64,000 bases of DNA, from NCBI GenBank assembly GCA_018056425.1, contig JAGPFR010000005.1, positions 1 to 64,000 of the forward strand, read 5' to 3'. The stretch comes from Lachnospiraceae bacterium. Its GTDB lineage: Bacteria > Bacillota > Clostridia > Lachnospirales > Lachnospiraceae. Position 1 is the stretch's first letter. Each line of letters starts with the position of its first letter. The notes beneath the pieces were generated by a model. It had not been told where the DNA came from. It saw nothing but the letters and a program-made list of their open reading frames with translations, and did not search any database. Below are positions 52,150 to 60,311 of the stretch, in pieces. Position numbers and translations under genes: made by a program.

Positions 52150-53757
52150 ATGCTAAGCAAGAAAACCACAAAGGTACAAAAAGATCTTTCCCCCGAGAAT
52201 ATCTTCGAAATGCTTAAAAGCAGATTATTCGGATATAAAGAAGATTCTCCGAAGGTTATAATGATAACCACGATCGTCTGCACATTTCTGTGCTATTTCT
52301 ATCATATGGTGAACGGACTCGGATGTCCCGATACGCTCACGGAAGGTATCTATACCTACAAATCATTTGACTATACAACTTCACTTGCAAGATGGATGAT
52401 CAGATATCTTAATGAGTTATTCGGCAAGAACATCGTCATCCCTGCGCTTATTGTTTTTATCTATTGCCTGATGATCGGAATGTCATCCTATATCATCTGC
52501 AGGATGACGAAGCTTTCGGAGCCCTTTTATCAGATCATGCTTACTGCAATGATGGTAAGCTTTCCCGTGGTGCTTCATCAGTTTGCATTTATGTGCGCCG
52601 CACTTGCGTATTCTTTTTCATTCCTTGCGGTAGTGACGGGAACTCTTCTTATCAGAACGCGCAAAGCTGCAGGCATCATTGCGGGAACATGTTTTTACCT
52701 CATGATGCTCGGATCGTATCAGTCATACATCGGAGCAATTTCGTCGCTTGCAGTAATTCTTCTTATTTATGATTCTTTGTATGAAAAAAAGATATCGCAG
52801 GGGCTTATCCGTTTTGCGCTTTGCGGAGGATGCGGATTACTTGCCTGCATTATCGATATGCCTTTTTCATCATGGATGATGAAGATTCACGGTATAGAAC
52901 AGAGCTCGAGAGTGTCCGAGTTTTCATATAGATCAATATTTGAGAATCTGGGATTTTCTCTTCGCTATTCCTATGTATGGTTTTTCTCGTATTTCGACAA
53001 TGATGTGCTTTCAAGAAACAGGCTGTATACTGCGGTTTTTGCGGTGATCGTATGCCTGCTCATACTCACCTTTATAAAACTGTTTGGGGAAAAGAGAATC
53101 ATAAATGCGGTGACGGTACTTGTATCCGTGATCATACTTCCCATTGCCATGAACCTTATTCTGATCGTTTTTACCGGATACGGAATGCATGATATTCTCC
53201 GCTATCAATACGTTCTTATCTTCAGCCTTTTGTTTATCCTTCATAAATATCTCGGCAGGGATTTTCTGAACGGTCTTTTGAAGTATGTCAGCGTTTTGGC
53301 TGTTTTACTTTTGTTTATCGGAAATATTATTTCGGCATGCAGCACTGCGTTTATGTATAAGATCTATTACGATCATTATGAGCAGCAGTACCTTCTTGCC
53401 ATGGATCGAATTTATGAACTTGAGGGATATACCGTTAACGTGACCAGGATCGTATCCGGAGGAACTCCTTCATGTGAGGTTTACCATATCAATAATCCCA
53501 AGATATTCAGATATGCGGAGCAGGAGGGCGGTCCGGTATTTTGGGGCGATCCGTTCGGAATGACGGCAAGCCGTGAATATTTCTTCAAAGATTTCCTCGG
53601 GATCGATCCGGGAACGCTTTCCAATCAGGAATATCACGACATCATTCACAGTGAGGAATTCGAGGAGATGCCGATATGGCCTGCCGAAGGTTCGGTTAAG
53701 ATGATAGATGGAATGGCAGTGATCAAGTTCTCGGATTATCCTCCGAGATACTACTGA
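52150..53757 (+). CDS. GtrII-like membrane glucosyltransferase-domain protein
   Basis: A 535-residue protein with about ten hydrophobic helices from residue 37 to ~400 and a C-terminal soluble domain (about 420-535). The beginning of the membrane region, GCPDTLTEGIYTYKSFDYTTSLARWMIRYL, and LMMLGSYQSYIGAISSLAVILLIYD resemble the Glucos_trans_II (GtrII) family, polyprenyl-phosphate-sugar-dependent enzymes that decorate surface polysaccharides. No gtrA/gtrB (flippase, glucosyl carrier synthase) genes are nearby. Its promoter overlaps the tail of the typA terminator. Function as a surface glycan-modifying enzyme is by family analogy only. Confidence 0.75.
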   Translation: MLSKKTTKVQKDLSPENIFEMLKSRLFGYKEDSPKVIMITTIVCTFLCYFYHMVNGLGCPDTLTEGIYTYKSFDYTTSLARWMIRYLNELFGKNIVIPALIVFIYCLMIGMSSYIICRMTKLSEPFYQIMLTAMMVSFPVVLHQFAFMCAALAYSFSFLAVVTGTLLIRTRKAAGIIAGTCFYLMMLGSYQSYIGAISSLAVILLIYDSLYEKKISQGLIRFALCGGCGLLACIIDMPFSSWMMKIHGIEQSSRVSEFSYRSIFENLGFSLRYSYVWFFSYFDNDVLSRNRLYTAVFAVIVCLLILTFIKLFGEKRIINAVTVLVSVIILPIAMNLILIVFTGYGMHDILRYQYVLIFSLLFILHKYLGRDFLNGLLKYVSVLAVLLLFIGNIISACSTAFMYKIYYDHYEQQYLLAMDRIYELEGYTVNVTRIVSGGTPSCEVYHINNPKIFRYAEQEGGPVFWGDPFGMTASREYFFKDFLGIDPGTLSNQEYHDIIHSEEFEEMPIWPAEGSVKMIDGMAVIKFSDYPPRYY

Positions 53758-53767
53758 TGCTCACCAC

Positions 53768-53796
53768 TTGACACATCAGGTACGCAGTGTTAGTAT
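53768..53796 (+). promoter_or_regulatory. Promoter of the L-box/dapA operon
   Basis: TTGACA (53768-53773), 17-bp spacer, TAGTAT (53791-53796) with TGT before it: a consensus -35 with an extended -10. It starts the riboswitch leader near 53803. Confidence 0.8.
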
Positions 53797-53817
53797 TTGC
53801 AATAAGTTAATAAAAAC

Positions 53818-53983
53818 GGTAGAGGTTGCGCCAATCAATAGTATCATGTCGGATGTGCCGTACACAGATGATGACTTGAGAAAGGGTGAGGCGCCGAAGG
53901 AACGGTTAATACGGAGAACCGGATCCTGGGCATACGGAGAATATCTGCATGACTGTCATCCCGAAAGGGATGGGGAGCTATCA
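53818..53983 (+). ncRNA. Lysine riboswitch (L-box)
   Basis: The aptamer has the L-box landmarks in order: 5' P1 strand and GGTAGAGGTTGCG (53818-53830), ATAGTAT (about 53840), the core AAGGGTGAGGCGCCGAAGG (53882-53900), CTGTCATCCCGAAAGGGATGG with a CATCCC-GAAA-GGGATG stem (53957-53972), and the 3' P1 strand GAGCTATC (53976-53983). It binds lysine and controls the downstream dap operon by premature termination. The gap 53758-54082 has no credible protein gene; a 79-codon frame inside it is explained by the RNA. Confidence 0.93.
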
Positions 53984-54001
53984 AATTATTATGTTGATAA
54001 C

Positions 54002-54038
54002 GGCTGACCGTATTTTATTACGTGTCAGTCTTTTTTTT
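54002..54038 (+). terminator. Riboswitch expression platform: intrinsic terminator
   Basis: GGCTGACCGTA (54002-54012) pairs with TACGTGTCAGTC (54019-54030, one bulge), followed by TTTTTTTT. A second hairpin, GTCAGTCTT (54024-54032) with AAGACTGAC (54039-54047), competes for the same 3' arm and lies past the T-run. With lysine bound the P1 helix should favour termination. Confidence 0.8.
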
Positions 54039-54082
54039 AAGACTGACGTAGTAAAAATCCATTTTTCGAGAGGAGAAACAAA

Positions 54083-55018
54083 ATGAACAAACCTATTTTT
54101 ACCGGAGCTGCAGTTGCACTCGTAACACCCATGACCGCTGACGGCAGCGTTAATTTCGAAAAGCTTGATGAACTTATCGAGTTCCAGATCTCGGGCGGAA
54201 CCGATGCAATCGTAGCATGCGGAACCACAGGTGAGGCATCCACGCTTACACATGAGGAACACCTGAATGTTATCAGACATACCGTAGAGAAGGTCGCAGG
54301 ACGTGTACCCGTTATCGCAGGAACCGGCTCCAACAGCACAGAGACCGCTATCTACCTCAGTGTTGAAGCTGAGAAAGCAGGAGCGGATGCACTTCTTCTT
54401 GTAACACCTTATTACAACAAGGCTACCCAGAAAGGTCTTGTCGAGCATTTCGTAAAGACCGCTGAGGCAGTTAAGATCCCCGTGATCCTGTACAATGTTC
54501 CTTCAAGAACCGGATGCAACATCCTTCCCGCAACAGTTAAGAAAATCAGCGAGCGCGCTAAGAATGTGGTAGCTATCAAGGAAGCAAGCGGAAACATTTC
54601 ACAGGTTGCAACACTCGCATCCATCATGGATGATGACTTCGCAATCTATTCCGGAAATGACGATCAGATCGTTCCCCTGCTTTCACTCGGAGGACTCGGA
54701 GTTATCTCCGTTCTTTCTAACGTAGCTCCCAGACAGACTCATGACATCGTAGCTTCATATCTTGAAGGCGATGTTAAGAAGAGCTGCAAGCTTCAGCTGG
54801 AGGCACTCGATCTTATCGGAAGTCTTTTCTGCGAAGTTAATCCCATTCCCGTTAAGACTGCACTCAATCTCATGGGTATGAATGCAGGTCCCTTAAGACT
54901 TCCTCTTACCGAGATGGAAGAAGCAAATGTTTCCAGACTTAAACAGTCACTTGCAGATTACGGACTTAAAGTAGCTGAAGGCGCAGTAATTAAATTCAAC
55001 GATCTTTCCAAAGACTGA
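54083..55018 (+). CDS. dapA: 4-hydroxy-tetrahydrodipicolinate synthase
   Basis: A 311-residue TIM-barrel class I aldolase joining pyruvate and aspartate semialdehyde, the first step dedicated to diaminopimelate and lysine. [30 protein letters not shown] (substrate-binding TTGE), [14 protein letters not shown] with the catalytic Tyr, and [10 protein letters not shown] with the Schiff-base Lys are intact. AGAGGAGAA precedes the ATG. It is controlled by the lysine riboswitch. Confidence 0.97.
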   Translation: MNKPIFTGAAVALVTPMTADGSVNFEKLDELIEFQISGGTDAIVACGTTGEASTLTHEEHLNVIRHTVEKVAGRVPVIAGTGSNSTETAIYLSVEAEKAGADALLLVTPYYNKATQKGLVEHFVKTAEAVKIPVILYNVPSRTGCNILPATVKKISERAKNVVAIKEASGNISQVATLASIMDDDFAIYSGNDDQIVPLLSLGGLGVISVLSNVAPRQTHDIVASYLEGDVKKSCKLQLEALDLIGSLFCEVNPIPVKTALNLMGMNAGPLRLPLTEMEEANVSRLKQSLADYGLKVAEGAVIKFNDLSKD

Positions 55019-55027
55019 GGTGTGAAT

Positions 55028-55801
55028 ATGACCAGAATTATCATGCACGGCTGCAACGGCCGTATGGGACAGATGATCACAGGCATCGTCAAAGAACGTG
55101 ATGATGCCGAGATCGTCGCAGGAATAGATGTAGCCGATACCATAACTACAAACGGATATCCTGTTTTTACCGACATTAATGCATGCGATGTATCAGCTGA
55201 TGTTGTTATCGATTTTTCAAGCGCATCTGCAGTAGATAAACTCATGGATTATTGCGAGAGCAGGAATCTTCCTCTTGTACTTTGCTCAACCGGGCTTTCC
55301 GAAGAGCAGCTTTCCAGGGTAAAGACTCTTTCCGGCAAGATTGCTGTTCTTAAGAGCGCAAACATGAGCCTCGGAATCAATCTTCTCCAGAAGCTTCTTA
55401 AAGAGGCTGCGGCTATCCTCGGACCTTCCGGATTTGATATTGAGATCGTTGAAAAGCACCACAGAATGAAACTCGATGCTCCCAGCGGAACAGCACTTGC
55501 ACTTGCGGATTCCGTTAATGAAGCTCTTAATAATGAGTATGAGTATGTCTATGACAGATCAGCCAGAAGGCAGAAGAGACCGGATAAAGAAATCGGCATC
55601 AGCGCGGTAAGAGGTGGTACAATCGTAGGTGACCACGATGTTATCTTCGCAGGAACCGATGAGGTTATCACTTTCTCTCACAGTGCATATTCAAGAGCCG
55701 TATTTGCAAAAGGTGCTGTAAGTGCTGCGGTATTCCTTGCGGGAAAACAGCCGGGCTTTTATGACATGAGCAATGTTATCGAGGAGTCGCTTAACAAGTA
55801 A
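55028..55801 (+). CDS. dapB: 4-hydroxy-tetrahydrodipicolinate reductase
   Basis: A 257-residue NAD(P)H-dependent enzyme, next step after DapA. HGCNGRMGQMITG is the Rossmann nucleotide loop; VEKHHRMKLDAPSGTAL is the catalytic signature with the His-His pair and substrate Lys; the C-terminal GTDEVITFSHSAYSR binds substrate. The ATG at 55028 lies 5 bases after GAGGTG and is preferred to the in-frame GTG at 55022, which is within that site. It ends TAATG, sharing a base with hisA. Confidence 0.96.
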   Translation: MTRIIMHGCNGRMGQMITGIVKERDDAEIVAGIDVADTITTNGYPVFTDINACDVSADVVIDFSSASAVDKLMDYCESRNLPLVLCSTGLSEEQLSRVKTLSGKIAVLKSANMSLGINLLQKLLKEAAAILGPSGFDIEIVEKHHRMKLDAPSGTALALADSVNEALNNEYEYVYDRSARRQKRPDKEIGISAVRGGTIVGDHDVIFAGTDEVITFSHSAYSRAVFAKGAVSAAVFLAGKQPGFYDMSNVIEESLNK

Positions 55802-56580
55802 TGAGATTTCGTCCCTGTATCGATATTCACAACGGAAAAGTAAAACAGATCGTAGGGTCATCACTCAAGGATGAAGGAAGCAAAGCTTCCGAAAACTTTG
55901 TATCCGGGAAGACTTCGGTTTACTATGCCGGGATGTTTGAGTCAAAAGGACTTAAGGGCGGACATGCGATCATCCTCAATAAAAAAGGAACTCCCGAATA
56001 TGATGCATCATATGAGGAATGTATCAAAGCATTGAAAGCATACCCCGGCGGACTTCAGGCAGGCGGAGGCATCACTCCCGATAATGCCAAGGAGTTTCTG
56101 GATGCCGGTGCATCACATGTTATAGTAACATCCTATGTGTTTGCAGACGGTAAGATCATCAGGGATAATCTCGAGAAGATAAGTAATGTCGCAACTCCCC
56201 AAAGGCTTGTACTTGATCTTAGTTGTAAGAAGTATGAAGACGGTTATTATATTATGACCGACCGCTGGCAAAATAAAACGGATGCGGTCCTTACAACAAA
56301 TCTTCTTGAGGAACTGTCATCCTATTGCGATGAGTTTCTGATACATGCAGTTGATTCCGAAGGCAAAGCAAACGGTCCCGAAAAAGGAGTTCTGGAGATC
56401 CTCAGAAGCTTTAAGAAAAGACCGGTTACATATGCAGGCGGTATTGCATCTTATGATGATATCAGAAACATCAGGAATCTGTGTGAAGGAAGAGTGGATA
56501 TCACAGTAGGTTCCGCACTTGATATTTACGGCGGAAAACTTGATACGGACGAGATCATAAAGATCTGCGGCGAGAACTGA
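55801..56580 (+). CDS. hisA: Eukaryotic-type HisA (ProFAR isomerase)
   Basis: A 259-residue TIM-barrel isomerase for the fourth step of histidine synthesis (ProFAR to PRFAR). It resembles yeast HIS6 rather than typical bacterial HisA: CIDIHNGKVKQIVGSSL, NFVSGKTSVYYAGMF, QAGGGI, VIVTSYVF, RLVLDLSCKKYEDGYYIM, EFLIHAVDSEGKANG and VDITVGSALDIYGG. The catalytic acid residues are Asp8 and, by family analogy, the Asp in HAVDSEG. No other his gene is here; it is translationally coupled to dapB and lies under the lysine riboswitch. A terminator follows directly. Other His-pathway genes must be elsewhere, or it has another isomerase role. Confidence 0.85.
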   Translation: MRFRPCIDIHNGKVKQIVGSSLKDEGSKASENFVSGKTSVYYAGMFESKGLKGGHAIILNKKGTPEYDASYEECIKALKAYPGGLQAGGGITPDNAKEFLDAGASHVIVTSYVFADGKIIRDNLEKISNVATPQRLVLDLSCKKYEDGYYIMTDRWQNKTDAVLTTNLLEELSSYCDEFLIHAVDSEGKANGPEKGVLEILRSFKKRPVTYAGGIASYDDIRNIRNLCEGRVDITVGSALDIYGGKLDTDEIIKICGEN

Positions 56581-56596
56581 ACGGAAAATTTTAAAT

Positions 56597-56627
56597 GAGC
56601 TTCGGTATCATCCGGAGCTCTTTTTTT
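56597..56627 (+). terminator. Terminator of the dapA-dapB-hisA operon
   Basis: GAGCTTCGG (56597-56605) pairs with CCGGAGCTC (56612-56620, one G-U pair), followed by seven T. Confidence 0.92.
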
Positions 56628-56709
56628 ACTGTTTTTTAATATTATTGCGTGCTTTTTTGCTTATTTTTGCTCATAAAACGCTAAATGTTACATCATTGTT
56701 ACGAAATGT

Positions 56710-56738
56710 TTGCATAAATTTTTTTATAATGCTATATT
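56710..56738 (+). promoter_or_regulatory. Promoter of the M23-like/bactofilin genes
   Basis: TTGCAT (56710-56715), 17-bp spacer, TATATT (56733-56738), 34 bp before the ATG at 56773. The surrounding region is AT-rich. Confidence 0.6.
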
Positions 56739-56772
56739 TACCCATAATCGGAACTTATTTTTTGGAGGTTTG

Positions 56773-57597
56773 ATGGCTTCACGTTTTGTTTATGTGCTGA
56801 AAGATTCAAAGCACAGAAAAAAAATCAGACGCCAGATGATCGTTGCATCCGACGATGTAAATGAACGGATCAAGCCGATCAGGATTCATAAAGGTCTTAT
56901 CTACGCGGGCACATTACTGGTGTGTACCGTTCTTGGTGTATCCGCAGGTTATTTCGCCAATGAGGCGGGAATAATCAAACGTTATACGGACGGCATCGAT
57001 ATCAGAAACGAGAAGATCGTTGCTCTCGAGACTGAAGTTGCAAGACTTAATGAAACCATCTCCACCAAGGATTCCGAGATCATGATCCTCTCGCAGACCG
57101 TAAATGCCAAGAGCGGTGAACTCGAGGAGCTTAACAGACAGCTTGCGAGTATGTATCTTCCTACAGGATTTCCTTTAAGCGGCTCTGCCACCATGACAAA
57201 TACTTTTGACGGTGACATTCCGGTTATCATTTTTAACGGCTCTGAAGGCGATTATTGCAAAGCAACCGCCGCAGGCACAGTCATTGAGATCAGAACAAAT
57301 CCCAAAAGCGATAATGACGGTTCCATCGCTGAATATTATGTTGCGGGTGAAACGGTAGACAGTTCGGAAGAAGAGGTCAGGGACCTCGGCTATTACACTG
57401 TCGTTACCATCGATCACGGCAACGGATATCTCACCATATATATGAACGATGGTGATCCGATGGTTTCCGAAGGCGATACGGTATCAGCCGGAAATACTCT
57501 TTTCAATCTTAAATCGGGCAATACTTCACTGGGCTATAAGATGATCTATGAAGGCAACTTCATAAATCCCGATGAGGTTATGATAATCAGCGGATGA
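56773..57597 (+). CDS. Membrane-anchored degenerate M23/LytM-like protein
   Basis: A 274-residue protein: basic cytoplasmic N-terminus, one membrane helix (about 47-68, GLIYAGTLLVCTVLGVSAGY), a periplasm-side coiled coil (about 80-125), and a LytM/M23 fold with VVTIDHGNGYLTIYMNDGDPMVSEGDTVSAGNTLFNL. The zinc ligands are lost: the expected HLHFE is LGYKMIYEG and the early HxxxD pair is not seen, so it should not cut peptidoglycan. Degenerate LytM proteins such as EnvC or SpoIIQ act as activators or docking parts. The ATG at 56773 follows TTGGAGG; the open frame reaches 56710, within the promoter. The bactofilin gene lies 50 bp downstream. Confidence 0.8.
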   Translation: MASRFVYVLKDSKHRKKIRRQMIVASDDVNERIKPIRIHKGLIYAGTLLVCTVLGVSAGYFANEAGIIKRYTDGIDIRNEKIVALETEVARLNETISTKDSEIMILSQTVNAKSGELEELNRQLASMYLPTGFPLSGSATMTNTFDGDIPVIIFNGSEGDYCKATAAGTVIEIRTNPKSDNDGSIAEYYVAGETVDSSEEEVRDLGYYTVVTIDHGNGYLTIYMNDGDPMVSEGDTVSAGNTLFNLKSGNTSLGYKMIYEGNFINPDEVMIISG

Positions 57598-57647
57598 TCT
57601 TATGATTATCCGTAAAATAGATTAAGGATTTTTAAGGGAGTACAGTA

Positions 57648-58136
57648 ATGAAAAATCAGAAATTGAATATCAGTACGCTTATCGGCAAAGGCTCCGTAAT
57701 GAACGGGGATTTTGCTGCTCCGGGCAGTGTTCGTATCGACGGTAAGATAACAGGTAACGTTAATGTGGAGGGAACTCTTGTTATCGGAACCAGCGGCGTT
57801 ATCAGAGGAAATGTTAAATGTGCCGGAATAGTGGTAGGCGGTGACATTGAAGGAAATATCATTGCACCCGAAAGGGCGGAGCTGTCATCAACCTCCAGAA
57901 TAATCGGCGACATTCACACCGGTAACATCATTATTGATGAGAAGGCTCTTTTCCAGGGCAGGATCATTATGAATGAGGACGGTGATCCCGTCAGGGAAAA
58001 AGAAACCTTATCCTATAAAGCCAAGGAAAGAAAAGATTCCAAAAAGGCTGCATCCGAGGTTAAGGAAGCTCTTGAAGAGGCCAAGGAAAATGAGCCCGAG
58101 CCTGTAGAAGAAAAGGTTGTAGAGGCTGAAGAGTAA
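57648..58136 (+). CDS. Bactofilin (polymer-forming cytoskeletal protein)
   Basis: A 162-residue protein with a central right-handed beta-helix (about 12-110) built from repeats such as GSVMNGDFAAPGSVRIDGKITGNV, GTLVIGTSGVIRGNVKCAGI and GGDIEGNIIAPERAEL, flanked by a short N-terminus and an acidic, Lys/Glu-rich tail (about 120-162). Bactofilins form nucleotide-free filaments on the membrane that localise cell-wall enzymes. The membrane M23-like protein encoded just upstream is the likely partner, as in other bactofilin-M23 pairs. A strong bidirectional terminator follows. Confidence 0.93.
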   Translation: MKNQKLNISTLIGKGSVMNGDFAAPGSVRIDGKITGNVNVEGTLVIGTSGVIRGNVKCAGIVVGGDIEGNIIAPERAELSSTSRIIGDIHTGNIIIDEKALFQGRIIMNEDGDPVREKETLSYKAKERKDSKKAASEVKEALEEAKENEPEPVEEKVVEAEE

Positions 58137-58151
58137 AATAAGAGCATAATA

Positions 58152-58188
58152 AAACTGTGGAAAGAAAGTTCTTTCCACAGTTTTTTTG
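58152..58188. terminator. Bidirectional terminator between bactofilin and yerC
   Basis: AAACTGTGGAAAGAA (58152-58166) and TTCTTTCCACAGTTT (58169-58183), a perfect 15-bp inverted repeat, followed by TTTT on the plus strand and TTTTATTA on the minus strand. Confidence 0.92.
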
Positions 58189-58202
58189 TTTGATCCGGAT
58201 GA

Positions 58203-58502
58203 TTATTTGTCTTCTTTTTCCTTCATCCTTGCAAGGACTACATCATATCCGTCATTGCCGTATGTAAGGCTTCTGTTTACTCTGCTGATGGTAGCGGTCG
58301 AAGCTCCCGTCTTTGCCGAGATCGCAAGATAGGTCTGACCTTCTTTTAACATCTTGGCAACTTCAAATCTCTGGGACATACTTACCAGTTCACCGATGGT
58401 ACACAGATCTTCGAAGAAAGAATAGCATTCATCGAGGGTCTGAAGTTCGAGGATGCCCTTAAAAAGCTGATCCACTGATTCCGACTTCAACTTCTCATTC
58501 AT
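58203..58502 (-). CDS. YerC/YecD-family TrpR-related regulator
   Basis: A 99-residue all-helical DNA-binding protein. LDECYSFFEDLCTIGELVSMSQRFEVAKML and YLAISAKTGASTATISRVNRSLTYGNDGYD show the TrpR-like helix-turn-helix of the YerC family. YerC of Bacillus is poorly characterised; the tryptophan-binding residues of true TrpR are not expected. It is convergent with bactofilin and divergent from the acyltransferase. A GGAGAA site precedes the ATG on the minus strand. Confidence 0.9.
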   Translation of the reverse strand: MNEKLKSESVDQLFKGILELQTLDECYSFFEDLCTIGELVSMSQRFEVAKMLKEGQTYLAISAKTGASTATISRVNRSLTYGNDGYDVVLARMKEKEDK

Positions 58503-58672
58503 TGTAATCTGTTCTCCTTTATCCGTAAGGATCCCGCCCGGAAATCCCTGTATTTATTTATTACTTTTACAAGTTAAAATTTTAATACTTTAATCAGTGA
58601 AAGTAAAGAGAGCATAAGAAAGCAACGAAACATTACAAAATACGTATTAAAATGTTAGGTTTGGTTGGTGGA

Positions 58673-58700
58673 TTGCCCGGATGCCCCGCGATAATATGAT
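58673..58700 (+). promoter_or_regulatory. Promoter of the acyltransferase gene
   Basis: TTGCCC (58673-58678), 16-bp spacer, TATGAT (58695-58700), 30 bp before the ATG at 58731. Confidence 0.5.
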
Positions 58701-58730
58701 GTTAATAATTATTGCAAAAGTGAGGCATGT

Positions 58731-59813
58731 ATGAGAAAACATTATTTGGACAACATCAGATGGATCACGGTTGTTTTGGTGGTATTTTATCATCTCTTTT
58801 ATATGTATACGGCAACGGGTATACCCGGGGGAGTGGGTAATATCACGGGACTTGATGTCCAGTATTGGGATATGTATCAGTATGCGGTTTATCCATGGTT
58901 TATGTTCCTGCTTTTCATCGTATCGGGAATAAGCTCAAGACTTTATTTTGATAACCATACGGCAAAGCAGTTCATAAAGAGCAGGACTGTAAAGCTCTTG
59001 GTTCCCTCGACAATAGGACTTTTTGTTTTCTGGTTTATCCAGGGATATTTAAGCATGTCCTTCGGTGATGCGTTTAACACCTTGTCAGGTGTTCCGAAAT
59101 TTATTCAGTATTTCATCATGGCATTATCCGGAATCGGTGTACTCTGGTACATTCAGATTCTTTGGATCTTTTCGCTTCTTCTTGTACTTGTCAGGAAGAT
59201 TGATAAGGACAGACTTTGGAATCTCGGTAAGAAGACCGGCATCATCGCGATCGTAATCATGGCAGCTCTTTCGTTCTTGGGAGCACAGGTGCTTAACACT
59301 CCCATCATATGCGTGTACCGTTTCGGATATTACGGCGTAGCATTCTTTTTGGGATATTTTGTTTTCTCACATGACGAGGTTATGGAAGTTTTGAAGAAAT
59401 ATTTCTTCCTTCTTCTTGCAGCGGCGCTTATCCTCGGCTTTGCATTTTGCTATAAGTACTTTGGTGAAAACTACGCAGATGCTCCCATAAACAGATATCC
59501 GCTTTTTACTTCTTTCGGATGGTTTGCATCCATGGCTTTTTTGGGAGGAGGCGCCAAATATCTTGATCGTACAAACCGCTTTGCAACATGGATGACAAAG
59601 AAAAATTTCGGATTATATGTTTTCCATTATCTGGGACTGTCCATAGTTGCATATTTTTTCGGAACCCGCGGGACGATTCATCCGGTAATTGTTTATGCGC
59701 TTTCGCTTGTTTCTGCATTTGTAACTTCGTATGTATTGTTTGAAATAATATCGAGGATTCCTTTCTTCAGATGGGCTATTCTCGGCATTTCGGGTAAAAA
59801 AAAGGAGAAATAA
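58731..59813 (+). CDS. Acyltransferase family 3 membrane protein
   Basis: A 360-residue integral membrane protein with about ten helices. RKHYLDNIRWITVVLVVFYHLFYMY at the N-terminus carries the Arg and His (FYH) of the acyltransferase-3 family, and SRLYFDNHTAKQFIKSRTVKLLVPS matches the R-L-R-L-P region. Family members move acyl groups (often acetyl) onto surface sugars or lipids. The next gene, a DNA-binding regulator, begins 1 bp after the stop and may control it. Substrate unknown. Confidence 0.85.
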   Translation: MRKHYLDNIRWITVVLVVFYHLFYMYTATGIPGGVGNITGLDVQYWDMYQYAVYPWFMFLLFIVSGISSRLYFDNHTAKQFIKSRTVKLLVPSTIGLFVFWFIQGYLSMSFGDAFNTLSGVPKFIQYFIMALSGIGVLWYIQILWIFSLLLVLVRKIDKDRLWNLGKKTGIIAIVIMAALSFLGAQVLNTPIICVYRFGYYGVAFFLGYFVFSHDEVMEVLKKYFFLLLAAALILGFAFCYKYFGENYADAPINRYPLFTSFGWFASMAFLGGGAKYLDRTNRFATWMTKKNFGLYVFHYLGLSIVAYFFGTRGTIHPVIVYALSLVSAFVTSYVLFEIISRIPFFRWAILGISGKKKEK

Positions 59814-59814
59814 A

Positions 59815-60240
59815 TTGTTCAGGGATAATATCGTCAACCTCAGAAAAATACACGGTATGACGCAGGAAGATCTTGCGGAGAAGGCCGGTGTTACCAGACA
59901 GGCCGTTGCAAAATGGGAATCGGGCGAAACGGTTCCGGATCTTGAAAAATGCAGATTGCTTGCGGAAACTTTCGGTGTATCTCTTGACGATCTTGCCAAT
60001 TATGAGCCGGAAGATAATCTCGGACTTGATGTTCCGCCCAAAGGAAAACACCTCTTCGGACTTGTTACCGTGGGAGATAAAGGGCAGATAGTTATCCCTG
60101 CAAAGGCAAGAAAACTATTTGACATTAACCCCGGAGATTCACTTGTTGTGCTTGGCGATGAGGGGCAGGGGCTTGCGATCATCAAATCAGAGCATTTCTT
60201 AAATCTTGCAAATATGATCAGGAAGGTTACTAAAAAATAA
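59815..60240 (+). CDS. XRE helix-turn-helix/AbrB fusion regulator
   Basis: A 141-residue fusion of two DNA-binding domains. Residues ~5-60 are a Cro/CI-type helix-turn-helix (LRKIHGMTQEDLAEKAGVTR, QAVAKWESGETVPDLEK). Residues ~80-125 are a SpoVT/AbrB swapped-hairpin domain (GLVTVGDKGQIVIPAKARKLF, GDSLVVLGDEGQGLAI). The start codon is TTG at 59815, one base after the acyltransferase stop, with an AAAGGAGAA site. Coupled translation suggests it regulates the acyltransferase or its own operon. Confidence 0.88.
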   Translation: MFRDNIVNLRKIHGMTQEDLAEKAGVTRQAVAKWESGETVPDLEKCRLLAETFGVSLDDLANYEPEDNLGLDVPPKGKHLFGLVTVGDKGQIVIPAKARKLFDINPGDSLVVLGDEGQGLAIIKSEHFLNLANMIRKVTKK

Positions 60241-60255
60241 AGTCACGGACCGTGT

Positions 60256-60284
60256 TTGGTTTTATTATGCGGGGATGGTAAAAT
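60256..60284 (+). promoter_or_regulatory. Promoter of the radical SAM pair
   Basis: TTGGTT (60256-60261), 17-bp spacer, TAAAAT (60279-60284) with TGG before it, 27 bp before the ATG at 60312. Confidence 0.55.
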
Positions 60285-60311
60285 ACTTATAAAAAAAGGA
60301 AATCATCCCCA

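Noticed and set aside
53768..54007. 79-codon open frame upstream of dapA
   Set aside because: It spans the promoter and the lysine aptamer; the conserved sequence is RNA structure, and the predicted peptide begins upstream of the expected transcript start.
58571..58590. Operator upstream of yerC (TTAAAATTTTAA)
   Set aside because: The 12-bp palindrome is pure A/T in an A/T-rich gap and breaks down beyond it; chance is likely.
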